Below are positions 9,231-22,566 of a stretch of DNA of 64,000 nt, one piece after another (within the stretch, counting starts at the first letter, position 1; each line of letters starts with the position of its first letter). The notes under the pieces are model-generated. The model was not told the origin of the DNA. It saw only the letters and a list, made by a program, of their open reading frames with translations, and did no database searches. Origin of the DNA: Burkholderiales bacterium (lineage in GTDB: Bacteria; Pseudomonadota; Gammaproteobacteria; Burkholderiales; SG8-41); contig JADZGE010000097.1 in NCBI GenBank assembly GCA_020854035.1, forward strand, positions 41,762-105,761, written 5' to 3'. A program made the translations under genes and the position numbers.

Positions 9231-9623
9231 TCACTCGCGGATGCGGCTGAAGCTGCGGTAGTGGTCCGCGGTGTAGTAATACTCGTCGCCACGCCCCGCC
9301 ACGATCCGCCTCGCGCCGCGCGTTCGCGTCCCCGGCGTCGACACCGTGTACTCCCGGTAGTAGCCGCGCTCGCGCCGCGGCAGCAACTGCTCGAAGTTCC
9401 TGAACTCGACGCCATCGCGCTCGTGGGGAAACGGCCCGCCGGAACGGATGAGGCGCAGCGTATCGCGCGCCTCCGTCGGCAGCCGGGCGGCGGCGATATC
9501 CGGGATCGCCGCCAAGGCCTCGCCCGCGGCGGCGGCCACGGGCAGCGCCGCGGCCAGCAGAAACAGAAGCGCGGTCAGCCATCGATACGCCCGGCGACTC
9601 GCGTGCGGATCAGCGGAGCGCAT
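9231..9623 (-). CDS. Secreted guanyl-specific RNase (RNase Sa/T1-barnase superfamily)
   Basis: 130 residues from the ATG at 9623. A signal peptide (TALLFLLAAALPVAAAA) covers residues ~17-33. The mature domain has GGPFPHERDGVEFRNFE, YYREYTVSTPGTRTRGARRI and ADHYRSFSRI. By comparison with RNase Sa the catalytic set is Glu91, Arg105/106 and His121. It should cleave RNA after guanosine, outside the cell or in the periplasm. An upstream ATG (9704) would add a basic stretch lying over a repeat, so the internal start is preferred. The immunity partner is the downstream barstar gene. Confidence 0.88.
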   Translation of the reverse strand: MRSADPHASRRAYRWLTALLFLLAAALPVAAAAGEALAAIPDIAAARLPTEARDTLRLIRSGGPFPHERDGVEFRNFEQLLPRRERGYYREYTVSTPGTRTRGARRIVAGRGDEYYYTADHYRSFSRIRE

Positions 9624-9717
9624 CGGCGACCCGCGCCACGCCGCGCGGCCTTCCCCTTTCCTGCGTGGCCCGCCCGCGGACGATCGGCGCACATCGGCGT
9701 TCATCGGCGGGCGCGCC

Positions 9718-11493
<1,776 letters not shown>

Positions 11494-11562
11494 GCCGATG
11501 AGTGGTAAGTGGTTGGTGATGCGTCGCGACCGGAACCCGGCGAGCGCCGCCGGCGGGCGCGG

Positions 11563-12225
11563 CTACTGGTTCACGGCCTTCTGCGGCGGCAGCGCGGCCG
11601 GCGCGAGACTGGCCTTGCGGGGCAGCGCGGGCGCCACCACCCCCATGGAAATGACGTACTTGAGCGCTTCGTCCACCGTCATGTCGAGCTCGATGACGTC
11701 GCTCTTCGGCAGCATGAGGAAGAAGCCCGAGGTCGGATTGGGCGTCGTCGGGACGTAAACGCTCACGTAGTCGCCGGTCAGGTGATTCGCGACGTCCCCG
11801 CCCGGGCGTCCGGTGAGAAACGCGATGGTCCAGGCGCCCTGGCGCGGGTACTGAACGAGCAGCGCCTTGCGGAACGCCTGACCGGTCGGCGAGAACACGG
11901 TGTCGCTCACCTGTTTCACGCCATGGTAGATCGAGCTCACCACCGGTATCTGCGCGAGGACCCGTTCCCAGAAATGGACGAGCCGCTGGCCGATGAAGTT
12001 GGCCGCGAGTATGCCGGTCGCGAGAACGACCACGAGCGTCAGCACCACGCCGAGTCCGGGCACATGCACGCCGAGGAACGACTCGGTGTGAAACTGCGAC
12101 GGGAGCAGCAGCAGGGACTGGTCCATCGCGCTCACCAGCAGATCGAGCACCCAGAGCGTGATGACGAGCGGCACCCAGATCAGGAGACCGGTGATGAAAT
12201 AGCGCTTGACCAGTGTTTTCTTCAT
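11563..12225 (-). CDS. DUF502 family inner-membrane protein
   Basis: 220 residues. Two membrane segments: FITGLLIWVPLVITLWVLDLL (about residues 11-30) and GVVLTLVVVLATGILAANFIG (about 57-78). The conserved segment RIPVVSSIYHGVKQ appears here as QIPVVSSIYHGVKQVSDTVF, with EFLTGRPGG-like and YVPTTPNPTSGFF further on; these are DUF502 hallmarks. Function unknown. Its position between the FmdB-like gene and aspS is a recurrent betaproteobacterial arrangement, probably one operon. Confidence 0.9.
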   Translation of the reverse strand: MKKTLVKRYFITGLLIWVPLVITLWVLDLLVSAMDQSLLLLPSQFHTESFLGVHVPGLGVVLTLVVVLATGILAANFIGQRLVHFWERVLAQIPVVSSIYHGVKQVSDTVFSPTGQAFRKALLVQYPRQGAWTIAFLTGRPGGDVANHLTGDYVSVYVPTTPNPTSGFFLMLPKSDVIELDMTVDEALKYVISMGVVAPALPRKASLAPAALPPQKAVNQ

Positions 12226-12423
12226 GAATGAAAGTGAGTACCGCGCCCGATCAACCGTGGCGGCGAGAATTCCCGGACCGGTTGCCGCCGTCCCTGCCGG
12301 GGGAGCGGTCGCGGAAGCCCGGATATCGGCTCGCGCTGGGCGCGAGCGGCGCGGGAGGATGCGACCTCGTGGTGGTATGCGTGCCCTCCGCGCCCGCCGT
12401 GTGAACCTGGACCCGGCCGCGGG

Positions 12424-12783
12424 CTAGCTGCTCGTGGCCGACGAAGCCCCGCGTCCTCCGGAATCGGACTTCGACGAGTCCTTCGCGGCGCCTTCCTTCG
12501 TTGCGGATTCCTTCGTTGCGGATTCCTTCGACCCGGATTGCTTCGCGGGCGCGTCCTTCGCGGCGGGCTCGCCGGATTTCTCCGCCGGCTTCGACTTGCC
12601 GCCATGCCTGAAGTCGGTCGCGTACCAGCCCGTGCCCTTCAACTGGAAACCGGCCGCGGTCACCATCTTGGTGAACGAACGCTTGCCGCACTCCGGGCAC
12701 TTCGTGAGCGGCGCTTCGTTCAAGCGCTGCAGGTACTCCTTCTGGAAGCCGCACTTGCTGCAGCGATACTCGTAGATCGGCAT
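12424..12783 (-). CDS. FmdB-family zinc-ribbon protein
   Basis: 119 residues. The N-terminal zinc ribbon uses Cys8/Cys11 and Cys29/Cys32 (RCSKCG and CPECG), followed by the typical FQLKGTGWYATDF. The C-terminal half is a low-complexity Lys/Ser/Ala/Glu tail with an imperfect repeat (SKESATKESATKEG). FmdB proteins are putative regulators with no firm function. It heads the probable operon fmdB-like/DUF502/aspS and has a good promoter just upstream. Confidence 0.92.
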   Translation of the reverse strand: MPIYEYRCSKCGFQKEYLQRLNEAPLTKCPECGKRSFTKMVTAAGFQLKGTGWYATDFRHGGKSKPAEKSGEPAAKDAPAKQSGSKESATKESATKEGAAKDSSKSDSGGRGASSATSS

Positions 12784-12787
12784 ACCG

Positions 12788-12809
12788 TCTCCTGGAAAAA
12801 GTCATTATA
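12788..12809 (-). promoter_or_regulatory. Promoter -10 and ribosome binding site of the fmdB/DUF502/aspS operon
   Basis: On the minus strand a perfect TATAAT lies at 12809-12804, 20 bases before the ATG, and AGGAGA at 12793-12788 is the ribosome binding site. The hexamer 17-18 bases upstream of TATAAT is a poor -35 match, so strength may depend on an activator. Confidence 0.5.
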
Positions 12810-13005
12810 CCTTAGTGAGTTAGCCGACGCATCCGGTGCCGATCGCGGGCCCGCGCCCGCCGGTGTCGCGGCGCCGGCGCCACGCCTTCGATATGGGAGC
12901 GGCGCGGCACGAGTTCAAGGACGCGCGCCGGCGAGCGCGTGACGCCTGTGCAGGATGCTGGTTTCGACCGAAAATAGGCGCTTTCCGCCGGAGCGAGAGG
13001 GCGCA

Positions 13006-14148
13006 ATGAGCGAATCCCCCGAGCGTATCGAGGTCAATCGCGGATTGAAGGGCGTCTATTTCGACCGCTCGCGCGTGTGCCATATCGACGGGCGGGCCGG
13101 CGAGCTGCGCTACCGGGGCTACTCGATACACGAACTCGCCGGGCGCTCGGGCTTCGAGGAAACCTGCTACCTCCTGCTGAAGGGCGAGCTGCCGACCCGG
13201 GCCGAGCTTGCCGCTTTCGACGCGGAACTGCGCGCCGCGCGCACGCTCCCTGAAGGCGTCTACGAGGTGATTCGCACGATCAGGGGCGCGCACCCGATGG
13301 ACGTGCTGCGCACCGGGGTATCGGCGCTCGCCGCGTTCGACCCGGAAACGGCGGACAAATCGCCCGCCGCGACGCTGCGCAAGGGCATGCGCCTCACCGC
13401 GCAGGTGCCGATGATCGTGGCGGCGCACGAGCACATCCGGAACGGCCGCGAGCCGGTCGCGCCCGACCCGCGCCTCGCGCACGCCGCCAACTTCCTCTAC
13501 ATGCTGAAGGGCCGCGAGCCGGGCGAGGACGCCGCCGGGCTCCTCGACATGGATCTTGTCCTGCACGCCGAGCACGGCTCGAACGCCTCGTCCTTCGCCG
13601 CGCGCGTGGTGGCGGGCACCGACGCCGACCTGCACGGCGCGATCACCTCGGCCGTCGCGGCGCTCGCCGGCCCCGCGCACGGCGGGGCGGCGGAGAACGT
13701 GATGCGCATGGCGCAGGAAATCGGCGATGCCTCGCGCGCCGCCGAATACGTGAAATCGAAGCGCGCGGCCGGGGAGCCCGTGATGGGATTCGGCCACCGC
13801 GTCTACCGCGCCGAGGACCCGCGCGCCCGCCACATGCGCGCCGGCGTGGAGAAGCTCTCGCGCGAGCTGGGCGAGCCGCAGTGGTACCAGATCCTCGAAG
13901 CGGTGGTGGCGGCGATGAAGCCCTACGCGCGGCACGGGGTGAACGTCAACGTGGATTTCTACGCCGGCGTCGTCTATTTTCTCAACGGCATCGCGGAGGA
14001 CCTCTTCGTGCCGATCTTCGCGGTCGGGCGCGTGCCGGGCTGGACCGTGCAGGTGCTCGAGCAGATCGAGAACAACATCCTCATCCGCCCGCTCACGCTC
14101 TACAACGGCCCCGGGCCGCGTGACTACGTGCCCATCGAAAAGCGCTGA
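13006..14148 (+). CDS. Citrate synthase / 2-methylcitrate synthase
   Basis: 380 residues, the size of short (type I) citrate synthases and PrpC-like enzymes. The active-site histidines are in LHAEHGSNASSF and GPAHGGAAEN, the aspartate is in NVNVDFYAGVV, and the CoA/arginine motif is GFGHRVYR. Condenses acetyl-CoA (or propionyl-CoA) with oxaloacetate. Sequence alone does not separate the two; the nearby methylmalonyl-CoA epimerase and CoA transferase only hint at propionyl-CoA use. ATG 13006 follows a GAGAGGG ribosome binding site; the open frame upstream to 12955 is not needed. Confidence 0.93.
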   Translation: MSESPERIEVNRGLKGVYFDRSRVCHIDGRAGELRYRGYSIHELAGRSGFEETCYLLLKGELPTRAELAAFDAELRAARTLPEGVYEVIRTIRGAHPMDVLRTGVSALAAFDPETADKSPAATLRKGMRLTAQVPMIVAAHEHIRNGREPVAPDPRLAHAANFLYMLKGREPGEDAAGLLDMDLVLHAEHGSNASSFAARVVAGTDADLHGAITSAVAALAGPAHGGAAENVMRMAQEIGDASRAAEYVKSKRAAGEPVMGFGHRVYRAEDPRARHMRAGVEKLSRELGEPQWYQILEAVVAAMKPYARHGVNVNVDFYAGVVYFLNGIAEDLFVPIFAVGRVPGWTVQVLEQIENNILIRPLTLYNGPGPRDYVPIEKR

Positions 14149-14183
14149 GGAAGGATCACGCGGCGCGAGCCGGCGGATCGCGC

Positions 14184-15158
14184 CTAATGAAGTTGCGGCT
14201 TCTTCAGGAAGTCGTCGCGGTCCGCGGACTTCACCGTGATCTTGAGCACGTCGCCCGCGCGCGCCACGACGAGCGGCACTTCGACCCCGGCGGCGCCGAG
14301 GCGCCACACGGCGCGGAAGAACTCGGAGAGCCCGTTCACCCGGGTCGGGCCCACGCCGAGGACCATGTCGCCCTGCCGGATCCCGGCGCGCTCGGCGGGC
14401 CCGCCCGGCGAGAGCCGGGCGACGACGAGCTTGCCGTCCGGGTCCTGCGTGGACATGCCGAGCCACGGATGCGGCGGGTGCGGGCTGCGGCCGGTGCTCA
14501 GCAATGCGTCGAATATCGGTTCGAGCAGATCGACCGGCACGAACATGTTGACGTGCACCGTCTCGCCCCCGACCTCCTGCTGCACGAGGAGAGAGCCCAC
14601 GCCGATCAGGTCACCCTGGGCGTCGAGGAGTGCCGCCCCTCCCCACTGCGGGTGGGCGGGCGCGGTGAAGATGGCTTCGTCCAGCAGGTACTCCCAGTAG
14701 CCGGCGAACTCGCGCTTGCCGACGATCCTTGACTTGAGCGAGTGGGCGCGGCCGCCGTGCCCCACGACGAAAACCGAGTCGCCCACCTTCACGTCGGCGG
14801 CGAGCCCGCGCTGGAGGCACGGCACGTCGAGCCTGCCGAGCGGCTGCACCAGCCCGAACCCGGTGGCGCGATCGTAGGCGAGCGGGTGCCCGGCGACCAC
14901 CGCGCCGCGGTTCGTGGCAAGCCAGATCCGGGACGCCTCGCTGATGAGATAGCCGATGGTGAGCACCAGGCCGTCCTCGCGGATGACCGCGCCGTTGCCG
15001 AGGCGCTCGGTGCCCAGGGTGGCCGCCGTATAGGCGTCCTCGGGCACTTCCACGCGCACCAGCACGACCGCGTCGAGCGCGCGCGCGAGATCGAACTGGG
15101 TCTCGTCGGCCTTGGGCTGCAGGGCCTCGGGAAAGGCCCATCGCTGGGTTTCGGACAT
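14184..15158 (-). CDS. Trypsin-fold PDZ protein with degenerate catalytic triad (pseudo-HtrA)
   Basis: 324 residues. An HtrA-like double beta-barrel (GNGAVIREDGLVLTIGYLIS through GGAALLDAQGDLIGVGSLL) is followed by a PDZ domain (LVVARLSPGGPAERAGIRQGDMVLGV). Aligned by eye to DegP, the catalytic His of TNNHVV is replaced by Tyr (TIGYLI), the Asp position lies in ATGFGLV with no acid, and the GNSGG serine loop reads HPQWGGAAL. All three triad residues are therefore missing. No signal peptide is apparent. Probably a non-proteolytic PDZ scaffold or chaperone. The start at 15158 gives the shortest sensible N-terminus. Confidence 0.85.
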   Translation of the reverse strand: MSETQRWAFPEALQPKADETQFDLARALDAVVLVRVEVPEDAYTAATLGTERLGNGAVIREDGLVLTIGYLISEASRIWLATNRGAVVAGHPLAYDRATGFGLVQPLGRLDVPCLQRGLAADVKVGDSVFVVGHGGRAHSLKSRIVGKREFAGYWEYLLDEAIFTAPAHPQWGGAALLDAQGDLIGVGSLLVQQEVGGETVHVNMFVPVDLLEPIFDALLSTGRSPHPPHPWLGMSTQDPDGKLVVARLSPGGPAERAGIRQGDMVLGVGPTRVNGLSEFFRAVWRLGAAGVEVPLVVARAGDVLKITVKSADRDDFLKKPQLH

Positions 15159-15226
15159 GCGGCCATTCTGACATGAAGTGCCGCCGCCGGTACACGCCGC
15201 CCCCTGCCCCGCAGCCTCCGCGGCCG

Positions 15227-16225
15227 TCAGTCCGCGCTCCGGCGACCCGCAAGCAGGACCGCCGCCGTGGTCACGATGTCCTCCACGCTCGCGCCGCGCG
15301 AGAGATCGCTCACCGGGTGCGCGAATCCCTGCAGCACCGGGCCGACCGCGCGTGCCCCGGCGAGGCACTGCGTCAGCTTGTAGCCGATGTTCCCCGCGTC
15401 GAGGTCGGGGAACACGAGGACATTCGCCCTGCCGGCCACCGCACTTTCTCCCCGGATCTTCTTCGCGGCCACCGCCGGCACCAGCGCGGCATCGGCCTGC
15501 AGCTCGCCGTCGATGGCGAGGCCGGGCGCGCGCTCCCGCGCGATCGAAAGCGCACGGGTCACCTTTTCGACGCGGGCGTGCCGGGCGCTGCCCCGGGTGG
15601 AAAAGGACAGGAGCGCGACGCGCGGCTCCTCATCGAGCAGCGAGCGGCAGGATGCGGCCGAAGCGAGCGCGATGTCGGCGAGCGCCTCGGCATCGGGGTC
15701 CGCGTTGACGGCGCAGTCCGCGTAGAGGAGGCGCCGGTCCGGCCCTCCTTCGCCGCCCGGCACGATCATCAGGAAGTAGCTCGACGGCGTCCGGATTCCC
15801 GCCGCGAGCCCGACGGTCATGAGGCCGGCCTCGATCACGCGCCCGGTGGGATTCGCCACGCCCGCGATCATCGCGTCGGCGTCGCCGGCGCGTACCATCA
15901 TGCCGGCATGGAACAGGGGCTTGCGAACGAGCCGCCCCGCCACCTTCGCGTTGCCCGGGCGCGCGGCCGAATACAGATCGGCGTACGCCTGCAGGCGCCC
16001 GCTCGTTTCGGGATCGAGCACGCCGATACCGTCGAGCGCGACGCCGGCGGCCGCCGCGACGGCCGCGACCGCGCGGCTCTCGCCCAGCAAAAGCGGCCGC
16101 GCGATGCCCTCGTCGGCCAGGCGGCGCGCCGCGGCGACGATCCGCTCGGCCGCTCCCTCCGGGAACACGACCCGGCCGTCCCGCGCGCGCGCGCGGTCGA
16201 CGCATTCCGCGATGACGTCGGTCAC
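15227..16225 (-). CDS. pta: Phosphate acetyltransferase (short form)
   Basis: 332 residues from a GTG start at 16225. Interconverts acetyl-CoA and acetyl phosphate. Typical PTA/PTB core: [68 protein letters not shown] and [15 protein letters not shown]. It lacks the N-terminal DRTGG extension of long Pta enzymes. No ackA is adjacent. The GTG start lies 23 bases after the ssb stop, so it is probably cotranscribed with ssb; the longer open frame merely runs over ssb. Confidence 0.93.
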   Translation of the reverse strand: MTDVIAECVDRARARDGRVVFPEGAAERIVAAARRLADEGIARPLLLGESRAVAAVAAAAGVALDGIGVLDPETSGRLQAYADLYSAARPGNAKVAGRLVRKPLFHAGMMVRAGDADAMIAGVANPTGRVIEAGLMTVGLAAGIRTPSSYFLMIVPGGEGGPDRRLLYADCAVNADPDAEALADIALASAASCRSLLDEEPRVALLSFSTRGSARHARVEKVTRALSIARERAPGLAIDGELQADAALVPAVAAKKIRGESAVAGRANVLVFPDLDAGNIGYKLTQCLAGARAVGPVLQGFAHPVSDLSRGASVEDIVTTAAVLLAGRRSAD

Positions 16226-16248
16226 GAACAGGCGAGAGTGACCGGAGC

Positions 16249-16710
16249 TCAGAACGGGATATCGTCGTCCATCTGCTCGAAGCTGCCCCCGCCCTTCTTC
16301 GGCGCGGCGCGGGCGCCGGAGGCGGCTGCCGCGGCGGCCGGTTCCCGCGACTCGCGAGCCATCGGCTCGGCGGCGCCACGGCTTCCCAGGAGCTGCATGC
16401 GGTCCCCGACAATCTCGGTGGAATAACGATCCTGCCCGGTCTCCTTGTCCTGCCACTTGCGAGTACGGATGCGGCCTTCCACGTACACCGGCGAGCCCTT
16501 CCTCAGGTACTCCCCCGCTATCTCGGCCGTCTTGCCGAAAAACGAGATGCGGTGCCACTCCGTGTGCTCCTGCTGCTCGCCGCCCTTGTCCCGCCACTTC
16601 TCGGTGGTCGCGATCCGGATGTTCGTAACGGCGTCGCCGCTCGGCAGATACCGCGTCTCCGGGTCCGCGCCAAGGTTGCCGATCAGTATCACCTTGTTTA
16701 CGGAAGCCAC
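16249..16710 (-). CDS. ssb: Single-stranded DNA-binding protein
   Basis: 153 residues from a GTG start at 16710, preceded by a strong GGAGGA site. OB fold with [34 protein letters not shown] and [11 protein letters not shown], an Ala/Gly-rich linker, and the conserved acidic tip DDDIPF that recruits repair and replication partners. The ssb-uvrA divergent arrangement is common in proteobacteria and is seen here. Confidence 0.97.
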   Translation of the reverse strand: MASVNKVILIGNLGADPETRYLPSGDAVTNIRIATTEKWRDKGGEQQEHTEWHRISFFGKTAEIAGEYLRKGSPVYVEGRIRTRKWQDKETGQDRYSTEIVGDRMQLLGSRGAAEPMARESREPAAAAAASGARAAPKKGGGSFEQMDDDIPF

Positions 16711-16919
16711 TGTTTCCTCCGCAGAATGTGAGTCATCGCGTGGTCGAGTCGTGGCGCGAAAGACCGGCCGCCCGCGCGGCATCACGCAATCACCGAATCG
16801 CCTGCCTGTCGCATTCTGGTCGCCAAACGCCCGGCTGTCCACCATCGCGAGCCGCGGTAACGGGCGTGGCGGCGCCGATCGCCAGCCGGAGAACGACGGG
16901 CACGAAGGTCTTCAACGGC

Positions 16920-16949
16920 TTGGGAACGCGCGGGGAAGGCGGGTATAGT
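16920..16949 (+). promoter_or_regulatory. Sigma70-type promoter for uvrA
   Basis: TTGGGA (16920-16925), 18-base spacer, TATAGT (16944-16949); the coding start follows at 16978. No LexA box of the CTGT-N8-ACAG type was seen between ssb and uvrA. Confidence 0.5.
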
Positions 16950-16977
16950 AGCCGGTTTCACTTCGGCCCGAGCGCGC

Positions 16978-19866
<2,889 letters not shown>

Positions 19867-19983
19867 CACCAGCCGGCCAGTACGCCGCGATCGCGTCCTC
19901 CCGCGGCGCCGCGGACCCGCGCGTCCGGAACGAGGGTCTCCGCGCGAGGCCGGCGCGAAGGCGGCTGTGCTATCGTGGCCGCG

Positions 19984-21255
19984 ATGAGCCCGCGCGAGCT
20001 CCTGCTCGGCAGTTTCCGGTCCGCGCTCGCCGCCGCCGATCCGCTGAAAGTCGTCCCGGCGCACCTGCCGCGGCCGCCCGCCGGGCGGACCGTCGTCGTG
20101 GGCGCGGGCAAGGCGGCCGCTGCGATGGCGCTCGCCGTGGAACGGCACTGGCCGGCGGATGCGCCGCTCTCCGGTCTCGTCATCACGCGCTACCGTCACG
20201 GGCTGCTCGCGAACCGCGTGACGGTGGTCGAGGCGGGGCATCCCGTGCCGGACGAGAGCGGGGAGAACGCCGCGCGCGCGATCGTAAGGCTGGTGAAGGG
20301 GCTCACCGCGCGCGACCGGCTGCTCGCGCTGCTCTCGGGCGGCGGCTCGGCGCTGCTCGCGCTGCCCGCCGGCGACGTCACGATCACCGATCTCAAGGCG
20401 GTCACCCGGGAGCTGCTGCGCTGCGGCGCGCCGATCCAGGAAATGAACGTCGTACGCAAGCATCTGTCGGCGCTCCTGGGTGGGCAGCTCGCCGCCCGGT
20501 GCCGCGCGCCGGTGACCGCGCTCCTCATCTCGGACGTGACCGGCGACGACCCGACCCACGTCGCCTCCGGTCCCTGCGCACCCGATCCCTCGACCTTCGC
20601 CGAAGCGCTCGACATCCTCGCCCGCCACGGCGTGAGCGCGCCGCCCGCGGTACTCGAGCGCTTGCGCCGCGGCGCGAAGGGAGAGATCGCGGAGACGCCC
20701 AAGCCCGGGGAGCGCCTGTTCGAGCGGGTGGAGAACCGGGTGGTCGCGACCGCGCGGCACGCGCTGCTCGCGGCCGCGCAGTACTTCATCGCCCACGACA
20801 TACACCCCGCCGTCCTCGGCGACACGGTCACGGGCGAGGCGCGCGAGGTCGCGAAGGTCTACGCGGCCCTCGCCCGGGAAGTGAAGCTGCACGGCATGCC
20901 GTGGACGCCGCCGGTTGCGCTCGTTTCGGGGGGCGAGACGACCGTCACGGTGCGCGGCAGCGGTCGCGGCGGGCGGAACTGCGAGTTCCTGCTCGCGCTC
21001 GCGGCGGAACTGAAGGGAGCCGCCGGCATCGACGCGCTCGCGTGCGATACCGACGGCATCGACGGGACCGAGGAGAACGCCGGGGCGATCCTCTCTCCCG
21101 ACACCCCGCGGCGCGCGGCGGCGTTGGGGCTCGACGCGGCGAAGCTGCTCGACGCGAACGACGGCTACGGCTATTTCAGCGCCCTGGACGACCTCGTCGT
21201 GACGGGTCCGACGCGGACCAACGTGAACGATTTCCGCGTTGTTCTCGTTACCTGA
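19984..21255 (+). CDS. Glycerate 2-kinase (GckA/TtuD, DUF4147-MOFRL family)
   Basis: 423 residues. N-terminal DUF4147 domain with VVVGAGKAAAAMA, LLSGGGSALLALP and KHLSALLGGQLA; C-terminal MOFRL domain with LVSGGETTVTVRGSGRGGRNCEF and CDTDGIDGTEENAGA. Phosphorylates D-glycerate at C2, feeding glyoxylate, tartrate or serine-cycle carbon into glycolysis; older literature calls relatives hydroxypyruvate reductase TtuD. ATG 19984 is chosen; a GTG three codons upstream is equally possible. Starts 117 bases after uvrA. Confidence 0.93.
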   Translation: MSPRELLLGSFRSALAAADPLKVVPAHLPRPPAGRTVVVGAGKAAAAMALAVERHWPADAPLSGLVITRYRHGLLANRVTVVEAGHPVPDESGENAARAIVRLVKGLTARDRLLALLSGGGSALLALPAGDVTITDLKAVTRELLRCGAPIQEMNVVRKHLSALLGGQLAARCRAPVTALLISDVTGDDPTHVASGPCAPDPSTFAEALDILARHGVSAPPAVLERLRRGAKGEIAETPKPGERLFERVENRVVATARHALLAAAQYFIAHDIHPAVLGDTVTGEAREVAKVYAALAREVKLHGMPWTPPVALVSGGETTVTVRGSGRGGRNCEFLLALAAELKGAAGIDALACDTDGIDGTEENAGAILSPDTPRRAAALGLDAAKLLDANDGYGYFSALDDLVVTGPTRTNVNDFRVVLVT

Positions 21256-21449
21256 GCGCCGCGGCGCGCTTCACTCACCGCCGCCGGCGCGGCTCCCTTC
21301 CCGTCAACGTCAAAGCGGGCCGGAGTCGGATTCTCTTCCCGCGCGAGTCCCACTCCGGCTTCGCGGTCCCGCGGCGTGGTCCCGGCCGTGACAAGCCGGC
21401 GTGCGGATAATGTAGGATTGCCCGGGACACCAGAAGGGAGGGGCGACTC

Positions 21450-22424
21450 GTGAGATCCCGCACCGCGGCCGCCCTGCTGGCCGCGCTCGCCCTTGCCGCC
21501 GGCTCCGCCGCCGCGCAGGGCTTCAAGCCCACTCGTCCCGTCGAGCTGGTGGTCCATACCGGGCCCGGCGGCGGATCGGACGTTTTCGCACGCGCCCTCA
21601 ACAACCTCATCGAGAGCGGGAAGCTCCTGCCCGTGCGCGCGGTGGTGGTCAACAAGCCGGGCGGCGGCGGCGCGGTCGCGATGAGCTACCTCGCGGAGCG
21701 CAAGGGCGAGAGCCACACCCTCGCGCTCTACACGACGCTCTGGATGAGCATGGGGTTGACGAGCGAGGCGGCGCGCGTGCAGTTCAAGGACCTCACGCCG
21801 GTCGCCAACCTCGTCAACGACAACGAGCTCATGGTGGTGAAGGGTGATGCGCCGTTCCGGACACTCGCCGACTTCGTCGAGGCGGCGAAGAAGAACCCCA
21901 GGCAGCTCCGCCAGACCGGCGGATCGATCGAGGCGCGCGGCAATCTGATCCGGCAGCTTCTCCAGCGCTCGAGCGGGGCGGCGTGGCAGTACATTCCCTT
22001 CCCCGGCGGCGGCGAGCGCATCGCCGCGGTCCTGGGTGGCCACGCGCACCTGCTCGTCGCGGGCCCGGGCGAGATCAGGGAGCACCTGGCGGCGGGCACG
22101 CTGCGGCCGATCGCGCAGGTCGCGGGCACGCGCCTGCCCGCCTACGCGGCCATCCCGACCGTGCAGGAGTCGGGGTTCAACGTCCCGCACCTCCCGTCGA
22201 TGCGGGGCGTGGTGGCGCCGCCGGGAATGCCGCGCGAGGCGGTGGAATACTGGGAAGGCGTCTTCGCGCGCCTCGCGAAATCGGACCCATGGCGCAAGTA
22301 CCTCGCCGAAGTCGACCTGGAAGAGAACCATGTCGGCGGCGCGGGGCTTGCGAAGATGGCCGAAGAGTTCGTGGCGCAGCGGCGGCGGATCTATACGGAG
22401 ATCGGGATCAAGGTCGTGCGCTAG
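21450..22424 (+). CDS. Bug-family tripartite tricarboxylate transporter substrate-binding protein
   Basis: 324 residues, GTG start with GGAGGGG upstream. Signal peptide to AAA-Q (about residue 23), then the family pattern FKPTRPVELVVHTGPGGGSD, VVVNKPGGGGAVAMSYLAE and APPGMPREAVEYW. Bug receptors capture carboxylates or related ligands in the periplasm. No TctA/TctB membrane genes are adjacent, so it is an orphan receptor. The neighbouring CoA transferase suggests an organic-acid ligand; this is inference. Confidence 0.93.
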   Translation: MRSRTAAALLAALALAAGSAAAQGFKPTRPVELVVHTGPGGGSDVFARALNNLIESGKLLPVRAVVVNKPGGGGAVAMSYLAERKGESHTLALYTTLWMSMGLTSEAARVQFKDLTPVANLVNDNELMVVKGDAPFRTLADFVEAAKKNPRQLRQTGGSIEARGNLIRQLLQRSSGAAWQYIPFPGGGERIAAVLGGHAHLLVAGPGEIREHLAAGTLRPIAQVAGTRLPAYAAIPTVQESGFNVPHLPSMRGVVAPPGMPREAVEYWEGVFARLAKSDPWRKYLAEVDLEENHVGGAGLAKMAEEFVAQRRRIYTEIGIKVVR

Positions 22425-22566
22425 GCGACCCCGTGGCGGGGGTACCGTTCGGGACGCCCGTCCGCCCGTTTGTGGGAAAATCGGAACGGACGCGTTTTCG
22501 GGGCACACTTTCCCGGCAGCGGCCGCGGAAGGAAGGCGTCCGTCCCGATTTTCCGGGGGAGGATTC

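Noticed and set aside
16711..16977. SOS (LexA) box between ssb and uvrA
   Set aside because: CTGT occurs, but no CTGT-N8-ACAG partner is found; only an ordinary sigma70-like promoter is supported.
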